A DNA stretch of 8,594 bases from an uncultured Anaerosporobacter sp. (GCA_945787925.1 CALZJY010000068.1:1-8594), one strand, 5' to 3'. Shown: positions 1 through 5,576, counted from the first letter of the stretch. The notes: generated by a model not told the origin, from the sequence alone. Numbers and translations are program-made.

Positions 1-192
1 TGTAACTCTTGTCCTCCAAATAACTGCGGTGGCGGGTGTGGCAGCAACTGCAACACAGGTGGCTGCGGAACTGGCATGTGCACTCCAGGCTCTTCCCCTC
101 CAGCCTACATTCAACCTGCATTTAGCCCTCTTCGCTGTAAAATTGCAAACTTTCTTTGCAACCCATACTCCATCTTCGGTGGCTTTAACTAG
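1..192 (+). CDS. C-terminal fragment of a Cys/Gly-rich protein (5' end outside window)
   Basis: Frame 1 is open from the first base to a TAG at 190-192, giving the last 63 residues of a protein that starts before the window. Nine of the 63 residues are Cys. Seven lie in the first 27 residues, spaced by Gly, Asn and Thr (CNSC, NNCGGGCG, NCNTGGCG), and two more lie near the end (positions 46 and 53 of the fragment). The middle is Pro/Ser-rich and the tail ends in GGFN. A perfect terminator hairpin follows three bases after the stop, which supports this as a real gene end. I do not recognise the family. The Cys spacing would suit metal binding, an Fe-S site or disulfides, and the neighbouring feoA makes a metal role attractive, but that is inference. 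Without the N-terminus it cannot be said whether it is secreted. Confidence 0.65.
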   Translation, partial: CNSCPPNNCGGGCGSNCNTGGCGTGMCTPGSSPPAYIQPAFSPLRCKIANFLCNPYSIFGGFN

Positions 193-194
193 AC

Positions 195-239
195 AACTAC
201 CCAATTTGTAGATTTTGAATACAAATTGGGTAGTTTTTT
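195..239 (+). terminator. Intrinsic terminator after the Cys-rich gene
   Basis: A perfect 16-bp inverted repeat (arms 195-210 and 220-235, 9-nt loop) is followed by a T run at 233-239. It lies just after the stop at 192 and isolates the upstream gene from feoA. Confidence 0.9.
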
Positions 240-262
240 GTCACATCATTTCTTCTTTCGAA

Positions 263-268
263 TACTAT
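263..268 (+). promoter_or_regulatory. Candidate -10 box of the feoA promoter
   Basis: TACTAT lies 14 bases upstream of the metal-regulator palindrome. The -35 is weak (TTGTCA at 238-243, 19-base spacer). If used, transcription would start near 275, placing the palindrome just downstream of the start, where a bound repressor would block it. Confidence 0.35.
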
Positions 269-281
269 GTACTAACTGAAG

Positions 282-295
282 TTTCCTTAAGGAAA
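282..295 (+). promoter_or_regulatory. Putative DtxR/MntR-family operator upstream of feoA
   Basis: TTTCCTTAAGGAAA is a perfect 14-bp palindrome centred about 37 bp before the feoA start. Its CCTTAAGG core resembles sites of Gram-positive DtxR/MntR-type metal repressors (the Bacillus MntR site has a TTGCCTTAAGG-type core). Position before an iron-transport gene, with a DtxR/MntR-family regulator encoded at 2528-2965, makes metal-dependent repression the natural reading. I saw no second copy of the CCTTAAGG core in the window. Confidence 0.7.
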
Positions 296-325
296 ATAAA
301 TACAAAATAGTAAGAGGTATATAAA

Positions 326-565
326 ATGATTCAGAACCTTTCAGAACTAAATATTGGAGAAACTGCTACTGTTTCTAATATTATAACTACAGGATCCATG
401 AGAAGACGTTTCCTGGATCTCGGGATTGTAGAAGGAACTAAGATTTCCTGTCTTCATAAAAGTCCATCTGGAAATCCTGTAGCATACTCTATCCGCGGGG
501 CTGTCATCGCGATTCGAACCGATGACTCTAAAAACATCTTAATCAGCTGCTCTAATAATGAATGA
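326..565 (+). CDS. feoA: FeoA, ferrous iron transport accessory protein
   Basis: This 79-residue protein has the usual length and fold signature of FeoA, a small SH3-like cytoplasmic protein that supports the ferrous iron permease FeoB. Hallmarks are the MRRRFLDLGIVEGT stretch (residues 25-38) and the GNPVAYSIRGAVIAIR segment (49-64), matching the family pattern of a conserved LG(I/M)..G turn followed by GdPv.y.vrG..ialR. The ATG at 326 has a ribosome binding site (AAGAGG, 312-317). A DtxR/MntR-type palindrome at 282-295 implies metal-dependent control. The next gene is a FeoB-like G domain rather than a full FeoB, separated by a hairpin, so the partner permease must be elsewhere or absent. 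Identity is confident; the precise partner is not known. Confidence 0.93.
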   Translation: MIQNLSELNIGETATVSNIITTGSMRRRFLDLGIVEGTKISCLHKSPSGNPVAYSIRGAVIAIRTDDSKNILISCSNNE

Positions 566-581
566 AACCATAACTAAATAA

Positions 582-587
582 TATAAT
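582..587 (+). promoter_or_regulatory. Possible -10 box before the feoA-feoB-like hairpin
   Basis: TATAAT matches the consensus, but no good -35 lies 16-18 bases upstream. Initiation about 7 bases downstream would fall at the foot of the hairpin (about 594), which would give a short hairpin RNA. Confidence 0.25.
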
Positions 588-594
588 GTAAGGG

Positions 595-643
595 CGACGT
601 TTTCCTCCTCATGTATCAGGAGCATCGTAGGAACGTCGTTTTT
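595..643 (+). terminator. Hairpin with T run between feoA and the FeoB-like gene
   Basis: CGACGTT (595-601) pairs with AACGTCG (632-638) and is followed by TTTTT (639-643). Inside it a second stem forms between CTCCT (605-609) and AGGAG (618-622). This is a plausible intrinsic terminator or attenuator after feoA, which could lower or uncouple expression of the next gene. The inner arm carries CCTCCT, the complement of a Shine-Dalgarno sequence. Confidence 0.6.
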
Positions 644-649
644 GCATTC

Positions 650-655
650 TATAAT
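650..655 (+). promoter_or_regulatory. Possible -10 box for the FeoB-like gene
   Basis: A consensus TATAAT lies 35 bases before the ATG at 691 and just after the hairpin T run. Any -35 would lie within the hairpin and is poor, so a separate promoter is only a possibility. Confidence 0.3.
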
Positions 656-690
656 AGATTGCATCCAATTCAACTAGAAAGGATGTTACT

Positions 691-1314
691 ATGAGAAACT
701 ATACCATTACTTTGATTGGTGTTCCCTCATCAGGAAAAACAACGCTTTTTAATGCTGTTACCGGACGAAATCAAGCAAAAGTACCTTGGCCTAATAGTGA
801 ATTCCTACTAAGCAAGGGCAAGTTTCCTCATGGGGAAGTCATATACCATTTCTATGATCTACCTGGCGTACAGTCTCTTTCTGGAACTTCTCCGCTGGAA
901 GGATTAATAAACCAATGGGTTACGGAACACGCTTCTAATTTGTTCCTATTCGTATGCAATGCAGCATGCTTAGAACAAGAACTTCCTCTGCTTCTTACAT
1001 TAATGACCCATACCCCAAACATCATCGTTTGTTTAAATAAAGTTGACCTACTACGTCGAACCCCTCTATCCATTGATACTGATGTACTATCCAAACAACT
1101 GTCACTTCCAGTCATCCGTCTAAGCGCAAAGAAACAGAACGGATTATACCAGCTCCTTTGTTCCATTGATGACTGGACGGAACAGCCTGCCACAGCCAAG
1201 ATGCCTCTTTCGAATTTTACGAGCCCATCTAAGCAAGCCACAGAACTCTTCCGTTCCTGTAGTACCACATTTTCTAACCTTTTTGCAAAATGGCGCTATC
1301 AGCATGGAAAATGA
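691..1314 (+). CDS. Stand-alone FeoB-like GTPase domain, no membrane permease
   Basis: This 207-residue soluble protein matches only the N-terminal G domain of FeoB. G1 is GVPSSGKT (10-17) followed by TLFNAVTG, G3 is DLPG (56-59) with the FeoB-like continuation VQSLSGTSPLEG, G4 is NKVD (116-119) and G5 is SAK (145-147). It ends with a TGA and a short helical tail. There is no hydrophobic segment and no Gate/core permease domain, which make up most of a normal FeoB (usually more than 600 residues). Two motif changes stand out. The usual FeoB P-loop Asn (GNPNSGK), linked to potassium activation, is Ser here, and the switch I segment usually written NWPGVTVE reads WPNSEFLL, so the G2 Thr seems to be lost. 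It is probably a GTP-binding regulatory or vestigial paralogue beside feoA. The RBS is AAAGGA (678-683). Confidence 0.8.
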   Translation: MRNYTITLIGVPSSGKTTLFNAVTGRNQAKVPWPNSEFLLSKGKFPHGEVIYHFYDLPGVQSLSGTSPLEGLINQWVTEHASNLFLFVCNAACLEQELPLLLTLMTHTPNIIVCLNKVDLLRRTPLSIDTDVLSKQLSLPVIRLSAKKQNGLYQLLCSIDDWTEQPATAKMPLSNFTSPSKQATELFRSCSTTFSNLFAKWRYQHGK

Positions 1315-1338
1315 CATACGGAAAGTCTGTTCCTATGG

Positions 1339-1344
1339 TATACT
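1339..1344 (+). promoter_or_regulatory. Candidate extended -10 promoter of the lipoprotein gene
   Basis: TATACT preceded by TGG forms an extended -10-like element 35 bases before the ATG at 1380. No convincing -35 is present; ATGACA at 1311-1316 is too far away. Confidence 0.4.
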
Positions 1345-1379
1345 AGAGATAATTAATCATTACAAAAAGGAGGCACTCT

Positions 1380-2393
1380 ATGAAACTACGTTCAGTTGTC
1401 ACAGCATTCCTAGCTTTGTCCTGCCTTGTTTCTTGTAGTCCATCCTACCCCATGCGTTCTGCTGCTCCTACTAGCTCAGATGCAGCCATCAATTCTACAG
1501 CAACTACACCGCTTCCTTATACGGCTTCCCAAGTGATTGCTGTATTTTCTTCTTTGGGACTACCTGTACATATAAAACATTCCATTGAAAATGGCCTTAC
1601 CTTTACGGATGAACGGCTTCCTTCAGAAACAGAAGACTGTGCAGGAACCATTCTGGTTCTGTCTGATGTTGCTGCTGCCGAAAAACAGTATCAACACTTC
1701 AAGAAGGATATACACTCTCAGCAAAAAATCTATCAGAACCACAATATCCTCCTTTTGCTATCCGGCTCCTTTTCAAAGACCCAACAATCTCACTACGAGC
1801 AATTCTTCTCCTTACTTGGGTCTTTTTCCGATGCCCTTCCAGCAACTGCTTCTTCTACTCCAAAAACAACCAAGGAAGAGGCACGAACTCCTGCTCCTAT
1901 TCTGACGACACCACCTGCGTCAACTTCCTTTTCGGACGGTACTTATGTCATAGGTTCCCTTATGCCTGCTGGCGAATATGCCATCGTTAGTTCCGGAAGC
2001 CAATGTCGTGTCAAAGTAACCGATGGACATGCTAGAAAGAACGTCTATTATAAACAATCCTTTTCTTCTAATACGATCCTTACCCTTTCTAGCAAGCAAG
2101 TACTTACCCTGGAAGGCGGTACTGCCATTCCAATTGCAGATTCCACCACGTTAGATACATCAAACGAAGGTATGTTCAAAGTTGGCGTCCACCTTCCACC
2201 TGGCAGCTATACCATCTCTCTTTCCTCAAGAAATATGGTTGGCTTTGGGGTATTCCAAATCATGAAAGATTCTAGATATCAAGAAGACTCGATTCTACGT
2301 GCAGACACCTTCATTGAGCCATTTACACTTACGTTACAGCAAGGACAGTATATTCGTTTGAATGGCGCCATTTTAACTCCAATTAAACAGTAA
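1380..2393 (+). CDS. Putative lipoprotein with two C-terminal beta-rich repeats
   Basis: This 337-residue protein starts with a basic/hydrophobic signal peptide and a lipobox LVSC (16-19), so Cys19 should be lipidated and the protein anchored on the outer face of the membrane. Residues 45-150 form an alpha/beta-like domain (Leu-rich strands near 90-95 and 122-130). A Thr/Pro/Ser-rich linker spans about 150-185. Two related units follow: one from about 187 (GTYVIGSLMPAGEY) and one from about 264 (GMFKVGVHLPPGSY), each continuing into alternating strands. Units of this 'G.Y.vG..lPaG.Y.i' type occur in many clostridial surface proteins of unknown role. A strong AAGGAGG (1367-1373) supports the ATG at 1380. 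It follows the FeoB-like gene by 65 bases and probably has its own promoter. I do not know its ligand or function. Confidence 0.85.
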   Translation: MKLRSVVTAFLALSCLVSCSPSYPMRSAAPTSSDAAINSTATTPLPYTASQVIAVFSSLGLPVHIKHSIENGLTFTDERLPSETEDCAGTILVLSDVAAAEKQYQHFKKDIHSQQKIYQNHNILLLLSGSFSKTQQSHYEQFFSLLGSFSDALPATASSTPKTTKEEARTPAPILTTPPASTSFSDGTYVIGSLMPAGEYAIVSSGSQCRVKVTDGHARKNVYYKQSFSSNTILTLSSKQVLTLEGGTAIPIADSTTLDTSNEGMFKVGVHLPPGSYTISLSSRNMVGFGVFQIMKDSRYQEDSILRADTFIEPFTLTLQQGQYIRLNGAILTPIKQ

Positions 2394-2409
2394 CAAAGTG
2401 TGAATTCTA

Positions 2410-2435
2410 CACCCTCCTTTTTAGGGCGTTTTTTT
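2410..2435 (+). terminator. Weak intrinsic terminator after the lipoprotein gene
   Basis: CCCT (2412-2415) pairs with AGGG (2423-2426) around a T-rich loop, and seven T's follow (2429-2435). The stem is short, but position and T run suit termination of the plus-strand gene ending at 2393. Confidence 0.5.
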
Positions 2436-2478
2436 ATAGCATAGGGGAGGCAACGCAATTTCCTATGCTATAAAAAAA
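2429..2478. repeat. 17-bp perfect inverted repeat between convergent genes
   Basis: The arms at 2429-2445 and 2462-2478 are perfectly complementary. Each has seven A/T bases at the outside and a mixed ATAGCATAGG part inside, around a 16-base loop. It probably adds a strong hairpin for transcripts entering from either side. Its left T run doubles as the tail of the plus-strand terminator, and its right A run as the tail of the minus-strand one. Confidence 0.75.
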
Positions 2479-2518
2479 AAGCCAGTCATCGAAAGCAGGT
2501 GCCTCCTCGGTGACTGGC
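2472..2518 (-). terminator. Intrinsic terminator of the DtxR/MntR-family gene
   Basis: Arms 2481-2492 and 2507-2518 pair over 12 bp with one G-T wobble. On the minus strand the hairpin is followed at once by nine T's (2480-2472). It lies 9 bases past the regulator stop codon. Confidence 0.88.
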
Positions 2519-2527
2519 CTTTCTTGG

Positions 2528-2965
2528 TCATATATTATTATGATTGATTTCCTGAATCGCGGGGATTAACTTTTGCATATTCAATACAGTTCTACGATCC
2601 AGATAATGTTCAATTTTTTCAGCAATCTCTAACTCATCCTCTGTCTCGTTTACCACTTGAAAAAACTCATTCACTACATTATGCCGATATAAAAAATAGC
2701 GTCCAATATTCCAGCCTTTCACTGTCGGCTTAATGATTCCATATGGCTCAAATTCTACATATTCACCATCTTTTAGACGGTTTACCATCTTAGAAACCGA
2801 ACTCGGCCTTACATTTAACCGCTCTGCCAAATCATTTACACGAACGTATTTATTTGAACAACATGCTCGACATATCATTTCTAGATAATCTTCCATCGCA
2901 TAGGAAAGTTCACCCTGCGACTTCTTTTCATACCCTTTTAATGTGTAGTAATCGTTATCACTCAT
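2528..2965 (-). CDS. DtxR/MntR-family metal-dependent transcriptional regulator
   Basis: This 145-residue protein has the winged-helix DNA-binding domain (about 22-85) and the dimerisation/metal-binding domain (about 86-143) of DtxR/MntR repressors. It lacks the C-terminal SH3 domain of DtxR/IdeR, so its length is MntR-like. Aligned by eye with Bacillus MntR, all six ligands are present: Asp26 and Glu29 (MEDYLE), His95 (YRH), and Glu116, Glu119 and His120 (EKIEH). The recognition helix is in RPSSVSKMVNRL (53-64). It has an N-terminal extension of about 18 residues. A GAAGGG RBS (2975-2980) supports the start. It is the last gene before the terminator, 64 bases after the patatin gene. It may bind the palindrome before feoA, but whether the metal is Fe(II) or Mn(II) cannot be told from sequence. 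Confidence 0.9.
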   Translation of the reverse strand: MSDNDYYTLKGYEKKSQGELSYAMEDYLEMICRACCSNKYVRVNDLAERLNVRPSSVSKMVNRLKDGEYVEFEPYGIIKPTVKGWNIGRYFLYRHNVVNEFFQVVNETEDELEIAEKIEHYLDRRTVLNMQKLIPAIQEINHNNI

Positions 2966-3029
2966 AGAATACAGCCCTTCTTATCAATGTATAGGTTTAT
3001 GGTTACTCCTAATATATGACTATAGATAC

Positions 3030-3872
3030 CTAATCATTCTTTAAGTATTCTTTTAATTCTGATAACCGGTCTACTACCATGCCATATCCCATTTCATAGG
3101 ACCGTTTGAGCGTAGCCTCATCCTTTTCAAAGGACTCGATTGGCATGGATGGACGGAAGACGAACACTTCGTTGTTCTTTTCTAATTCTTTGATATAAGC
3201 TGTCGTCTCATTGTATCCAATATGACGGTTGAGCATACATTCCGCAATCTTTGGATATTTTCTCTGATATACTTTTGCAGCAATTTTTGCTTGTTTCGAC
3301 ACATCCTTGATATAATCCTCAGGTCTGGTAAGTACGATGATTTGTTTCGTACAGCCATCTCTCTTCGCCCGACGAGTTGGAATCGGATCACTAAGTCCTC
3401 CATCATAGTAAGGAATCCCTTTGATTTTGATTGATGGGAATACTAGTGGAAGGGCACAGGTAGCACGAAGCATGGTAAATTTCTTATCCATCTTCATTCC
3501 GTTCATATAGGTTGCCTTTCCTGTATTGGCATTGGTTGTAACAACGACAACCTTTCCTTGAAAGGCCCGATACGTCTCCCAATCGAAAGGATCTAATTCA
3601 TTTGGCACTTGGTCATATACGAAATCCAGGCCAAAAATGCTTCGTTGCTTGATCAAGTTTCTCTGTCCGATATACCTTTTGTCATTCCGATATTTTAAAC
3701 ATACCTTCAAATTACGTTTTGGTTGTTTCGATACATAGGAAACTCCGTTGCTGATTCCAGCAGATGCACCAATCACATAATCCGCCATGATTCCATGGTC
3801 AAGCAATGCATCCATTACTCCTGCACTAAAGATTCCTCGAAAACTTCCACCTTCTAATACTAGCCCTAACAT
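3030..3872 (-). CDS. Patatin-like phospholipase family protein
   Basis: This 280-residue protein is a probable cytoplasmic Ser-Asp lipid acyl hydrolase. The oxyanion-hole glycine loop is GLVLEGGSFRGIFSAG (3-18), the nucleophile elbow is GASAG with Ser37, and the catalytic Asp is in DGG (Asp157, context YYDGGLSDPIP). There is no signal peptide. The length and the C-terminal part after the patatin core resemble the bacterial YjjU-type subfamily. I chose the ATG at 3872 because AGGAGG (3880-3885) lies 7 bases upstream. An ATG 13 codons earlier (3911) is in frame, but it would add residues before the core strand and leave the AGGAGG inside the gene. It follows the Gx gene by 76 bases on the same strand. 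The substrate is unknown. Confidence 0.9.
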   Translation of the reverse strand: MLGLVLEGGSFRGIFSAGVMDALLDHGIMADYVIGASAGISNGVSYVSKQPKRNLKVCLKYRNDKRYIGQRNLIKQRSIFGLDFVYDQVPNELDPFDWETYRAFQGKVVVVTTNANTGKATYMNGMKMDKKFTMLRATCALPLVFPSIKIKGIPYYDGGLSDPIPTRRAKRDGCTKQIIVLTRPEDYIKDVSKQAKIAAKVYQRKYPKIAECMLNRHIGYNETTAYIKELEKNNEVFVFRPSMPIESFEKDEATLKRSYEMGYGMVVDRLSELKEYLKND

Positions 3873-3919
3873 TTGGTCGCCTCCTATTCTTTTGGCTGTA
3901 CATTCATACAACTATGTAC

Positions 3920-3941
3920 GCGGGTACACCTCTGCACCCGC
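3920..3941 (-). other. Small GC-rich hairpin between the Gx and patatin genes
   Basis: GCGGGT (3920-3925) pairs with ACCCGC (3936-3941) with a 10-base loop. No T run follows on the minus strand, so it is not a clear terminator. It may slow polymerase or protect RNA ends in a shared transcript. Confidence 0.4.
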
Positions 3942-3948
3942 ATTCTTT

Positions 3949-4446
3949 CTATACTTTCAATATTACTCGTAAACGTTTTGTAAGTTCTGCACCTACTATT
4001 CCGATAACAACGCCAGAGATAATACCGAATACTAACAGAAAAGGTAAATACCCAATCAACGCACTTGTCTGTAATACGAGCATCGCTACTGCAACCTGTC
4101 CAACATTATGGAAAATAGCCCCTAACACGCTAACTCCCCAAATACTGAATCCATCAAATCGCTTTGCCAATGCCATCACTGCGAAACTTAACAATCCGCC
4201 AGCCAAACTGTACATCATCGTGTTTAGATTTCCAAAAGTAAACCCAACAAGAATAATACGGATCATAGAAATAACAAATGCCTCTTTGGACCCTAATAAG
4301 TACAATGTTACCAATACGATGATATTGGCAAATCCAAGCTTCATTCCTGGAACTGCAAAGTTAAATGGAATTGTCGATTCCACATAACTAAAGATAAACG
4401 CAAGTGCCACTAAGACACCAAATGTTGCTGTTTTTTTCGATGACAT
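3949..4446 (-). CDS. Gx transporter family integral membrane protein (HepS/Hpre_diP_synt_I family)
   Basis: This 165-residue, very hydrophobic protein has about five or six membrane segments. Family signatures are PGMKLGFANIIVL (33-45), FGNLNTMMYSLAGG (71-84) and GAIFHNVGQVAVA (109-121). The family was named 'heptaprenyl diphosphate synthase component I' but is now usually treated as a small transporter related to ECF S-components. It often sits beside NusG domain II and FMN-binding genes in flavin-based extracytosolic redox loci, as here. The gene starts 23 bases after the NusG-II stop, so the two are almost certainly co-transcribed. The GGCGGAG RBS supports the ATG at 4446. The transported substrate is unknown; a flavin or quinone-related role is inference from context. 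Confidence 0.88.
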   Translation of the reverse strand: MSSKKTATFGVLVALAFIFSYVESTIPFNFAVPGMKLGFANIIVLVTLYLLGSKEAFVISMIRIILVGFTFGNLNTMMYSLAGGLLSFAVMALAKRFDGFSIWGVSVLGAIFHNVGQVAVAMLVLQTSALIGYLPFLLVFGIISGVVIGIVGAELTKRLRVILKV

Positions 4447-4469
4447 GTATTCTCCGCCTTTCTATTTCT

Positions 4470-4841
4470 CTAATTGGCAACAGAATCTACCGAATACTCT
4501 TCATCACTTTGTACGGTAACCATGATTAGGTGTGGTAAACAAACAATTGTTTCCCCGTTATAATGAATCGCTCTTTGATGTACACAAATTTGATCCGAGC
4601 AATCTGCTTCTACCATAGATGCATAGCCGTCTTTAATTTCTAACACGTTCTTATGATTATTACTAGTCTCGATTTCAACCTTTTGGTCTTCATATAAGTT
4701 TACTTCTTTATATAATTGTCCATTTACTTCAATTACAACTTTCGCATTCTTTGACTCTGTTCGAGTGGCAAAATAGTATCCGCCGATTCCTAGGGCAAGA
4801 AATGCTACAAGAACAATTACTATTATATCATTCTTTTTCAT
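4470..4841 (-). CDS. NusG domain II-containing membrane-anchored protein
   Basis: This 123-residue protein has one N-terminal membrane helix (about 6-25), then a small extracytosolic beta-rich domain (34-120) of the NusG domain II family. The conserved Cys pattern is present: Cys81 and Cys86 (ADCSDQICVHQ) and Cys101 (IVCLPH), a likely redox or metal site. I chose the second ATG (4841) as start. The first in-frame ATG (4853) sits within ATGGAGGATAAAATG, so its own codons form the Shine-Dalgarno GGAGG for the second. Proteins of this type accompany Gx-family proteins in FMN-binding/ApbE loci. The Gx gene follows after 23 bases. The 206 bases upstream hold a hairpin and an unusual GC-richer element. 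Its biochemical role is not established. Confidence 0.85.
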   Translation of the reverse strand: MKKNDIIVIVLVAFLALGIGGYYFATRTESKNAKVVIEVNGQLYKEVNLYEDQKVEIETSNNHKNVLEIKDGYASMVEADCSDQICVHQRAIHYNGETIVCLPHLIMVTVQSDEEYSVDSVAN

Positions 4842-4842
4842 T

Positions 4843-4950
4843 TTATCCTCCATAAAACAATTTTTTTAGGATTATTCTATTGTCAATTTTCAACAAGAAA
4901 GCATACGCTTTGCGAATTTCTCTCGTTATGACGACAGTCACCACGGTCAT
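4843..4950 (-). CDS. Possible 35-codon small ORF upstream of the NusG-II gene
   Basis: An ATG at 4950 opens 35 codons ending in TAA (4845-4843), beginning MTVVTVV and ending KKLFYGG. Its last two Gly codons (GGA GGA) form the Shine-Dalgarno of the NusG-II gene, an arrangement that would suit translational coupling or a leader peptide. Against it, there is no good RBS at the usual distance (AAGGAG is about 18 bases away), and the same DNA is also open in other frames on both strands. It may therefore be a by-product of a conserved intergenic element. Low confidence as a real protein. Confidence 0.2.
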   Translation of the reverse strand: MTVVTVVITREIRKAYAFLLKIDNRIILKKLFYGG

Positions 4951-5025
4951 GCAAGCAGGACCTTGGCTCCTTATTCACATAATAAATTGAAGGGTGCACA
5001 CATAAATGTTGCACCCTTTTTCCAA
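4890..5025. repeat. Unusual GC-richer intergenic element, possible dispersed repeat
   Basis: Between the NusG-II and flavoprotein genes lies a block richer in GC and more complex than its AT-rich flanks. It carries ATGAC/GTCAT inverted arms (4928-4932, 4946-4950) and ends at the hairpin at 4990-5018. It is open in several frames on both strands. It gives me an impression of sequence seen in other clostridial intergenic regions, but I cannot confirm that. It could be a dispersed element or a structured leader. Confidence 0.35.
4990..5021. terminator. Hairpin downstream of the flavoprotein gene
   Basis: AAGGGTGCA (4990-4998) pairs perfectly with TGCACCCTT (5010-5018). The T run (5017-5021) follows on the plus strand. 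On the minus strand, where the flavoprotein gene ends at 5048, the hairpin is followed only by CAATTTATT. It may be a leaky terminator that lowers expression of the NusG-II and Gx genes relative to the flavoprotein. Confidence 0.6.
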
Positions 5026-5047
5026 TTCCTATGCAAGACAGGAATAA

Positions 5048-5542
5048 TTATTTCTTTGTTTGAACAAAATCAAATGCTTTGTTGATACCATCTACAACAG
5101 CACCTGATGTAAGAGTTGCACCAGTAACACCGTCGATTTCACTTCCTGTTCCATTAGTTCCTTTTAATTGAACTGGAGCAGCAACGCCTTGTAATGTTGC
5201 TGTGTAAGCAGCATCACCAAGTTGAGAACCGATTCCTGGAGTTTCTTTGTTTTCACCAAGTTCCATAGATGCGATAGTTTTTCCGTCTGCCTCGAAGCTT
5301 ACTACGATTTCAGCACCTTCCTCAAAACCTTTTGTTACTGCAACAACTTTGTATCCTGTTACATTACCATCATTATCTTTTGTTACGAATGCTTCTTTGA
5401 TTCCTTCTGCACCAGCTACGTCCATTTTTTCTTCTTGACCAGCGTTTGAAGCTCCAAAGAATCCAGTCCCCCAAATAGTGAATCCAGTAATGGCTACTAC
5501 AAAGATACTTGCAATAATACCAGCATATTTCTTATCTCTCAT
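5048..5542 (-). CDS. Membrane-anchored FMN-binding domain flavoprotein (RnfG/PplA-like domain)
   Basis: This 164-residue protein has one N-terminal membrane helix (about 6-28), a short acidic/Gly-rich linker (31-48) and one extracytosolic FMN-binding domain. The flavinylation motif DGVTGATLTS (137-146) fits the D..(T/S)GA(T/S) consensus; FMN would be joined by a phosphoester bond to Thr143. An upstream ETPGIG segment is also typical of the family. I chose the ATG at 5542 because GGAGG (5547-5551) lies 4 bases upstream and the next residues are a basic N-terminus before the helix. A longer in-frame start at 5668 would precede the predicted promoter and is unlikely. A divergent ApbE gene 210 bases away is the expected FMN-attaching enzyme. 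Its role is probably to carry electrons on the outer face of the membrane. Confidence 0.92.
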   Translation of the reverse strand: MRDKKYAGIIASIFVVAITGFTIWGTGFFGASNAGQEEKMDVAGAEGIKEAFVTKDNDGNVTGYKVVAVTKGFEEGAEIVVSFEADGKTIASMELGENKETPGIGSQLGDAAYTATLQGVAAPVQLKGTNGTGSEIDGVTGATLTSGAVVDGINKAFDFVQTKK

Positions 5543-5576
5543 ATATCCTCCAAAATTAGCTGAATAATTTATTTTT

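Noticed and set aside
852..1268. 138-codon minus-strand open frame opposite the FeoB-like gene
   Set aside because: It lies wholly opposite a gene with clear G motifs, its translation resembles no family, and it has no RBS or promoter.
1585..1905. 106-codon plus-strand open frame inside the lipoprotein gene
   Set aside because: It is nested in another frame of a well-supported CDS, and its composition is typical of a shadow frame.
2410..2518. Clustered short repeats considered as a CRISPR array or attachment site
   Set aside because: They are two hairpins with T/A tails between convergent genes, fully explained as terminators; there are no repeated spacers.
2980..3025. Loose TTAGG...ACCTA inverted motif upstream of the DtxR/MntR-family gene, as a possible autoregulatory site
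   Set aside because: The symmetry covers only four or five bases per arm and does not match the clean palindrome before feoA.
3873..3911. Earlier in-frame ATG for the patatin gene
   Set aside because: AGGAGG lies 7 bases before the ATG at 3872, and the protein core strand begins right there.
3914..4387. 157-codon plus-strand open frame opposite the Gx gene
   Set aside because: It mirrors a membrane protein with strong family motifs; the Thr/Asn/Pro-rich translation is a shadow.
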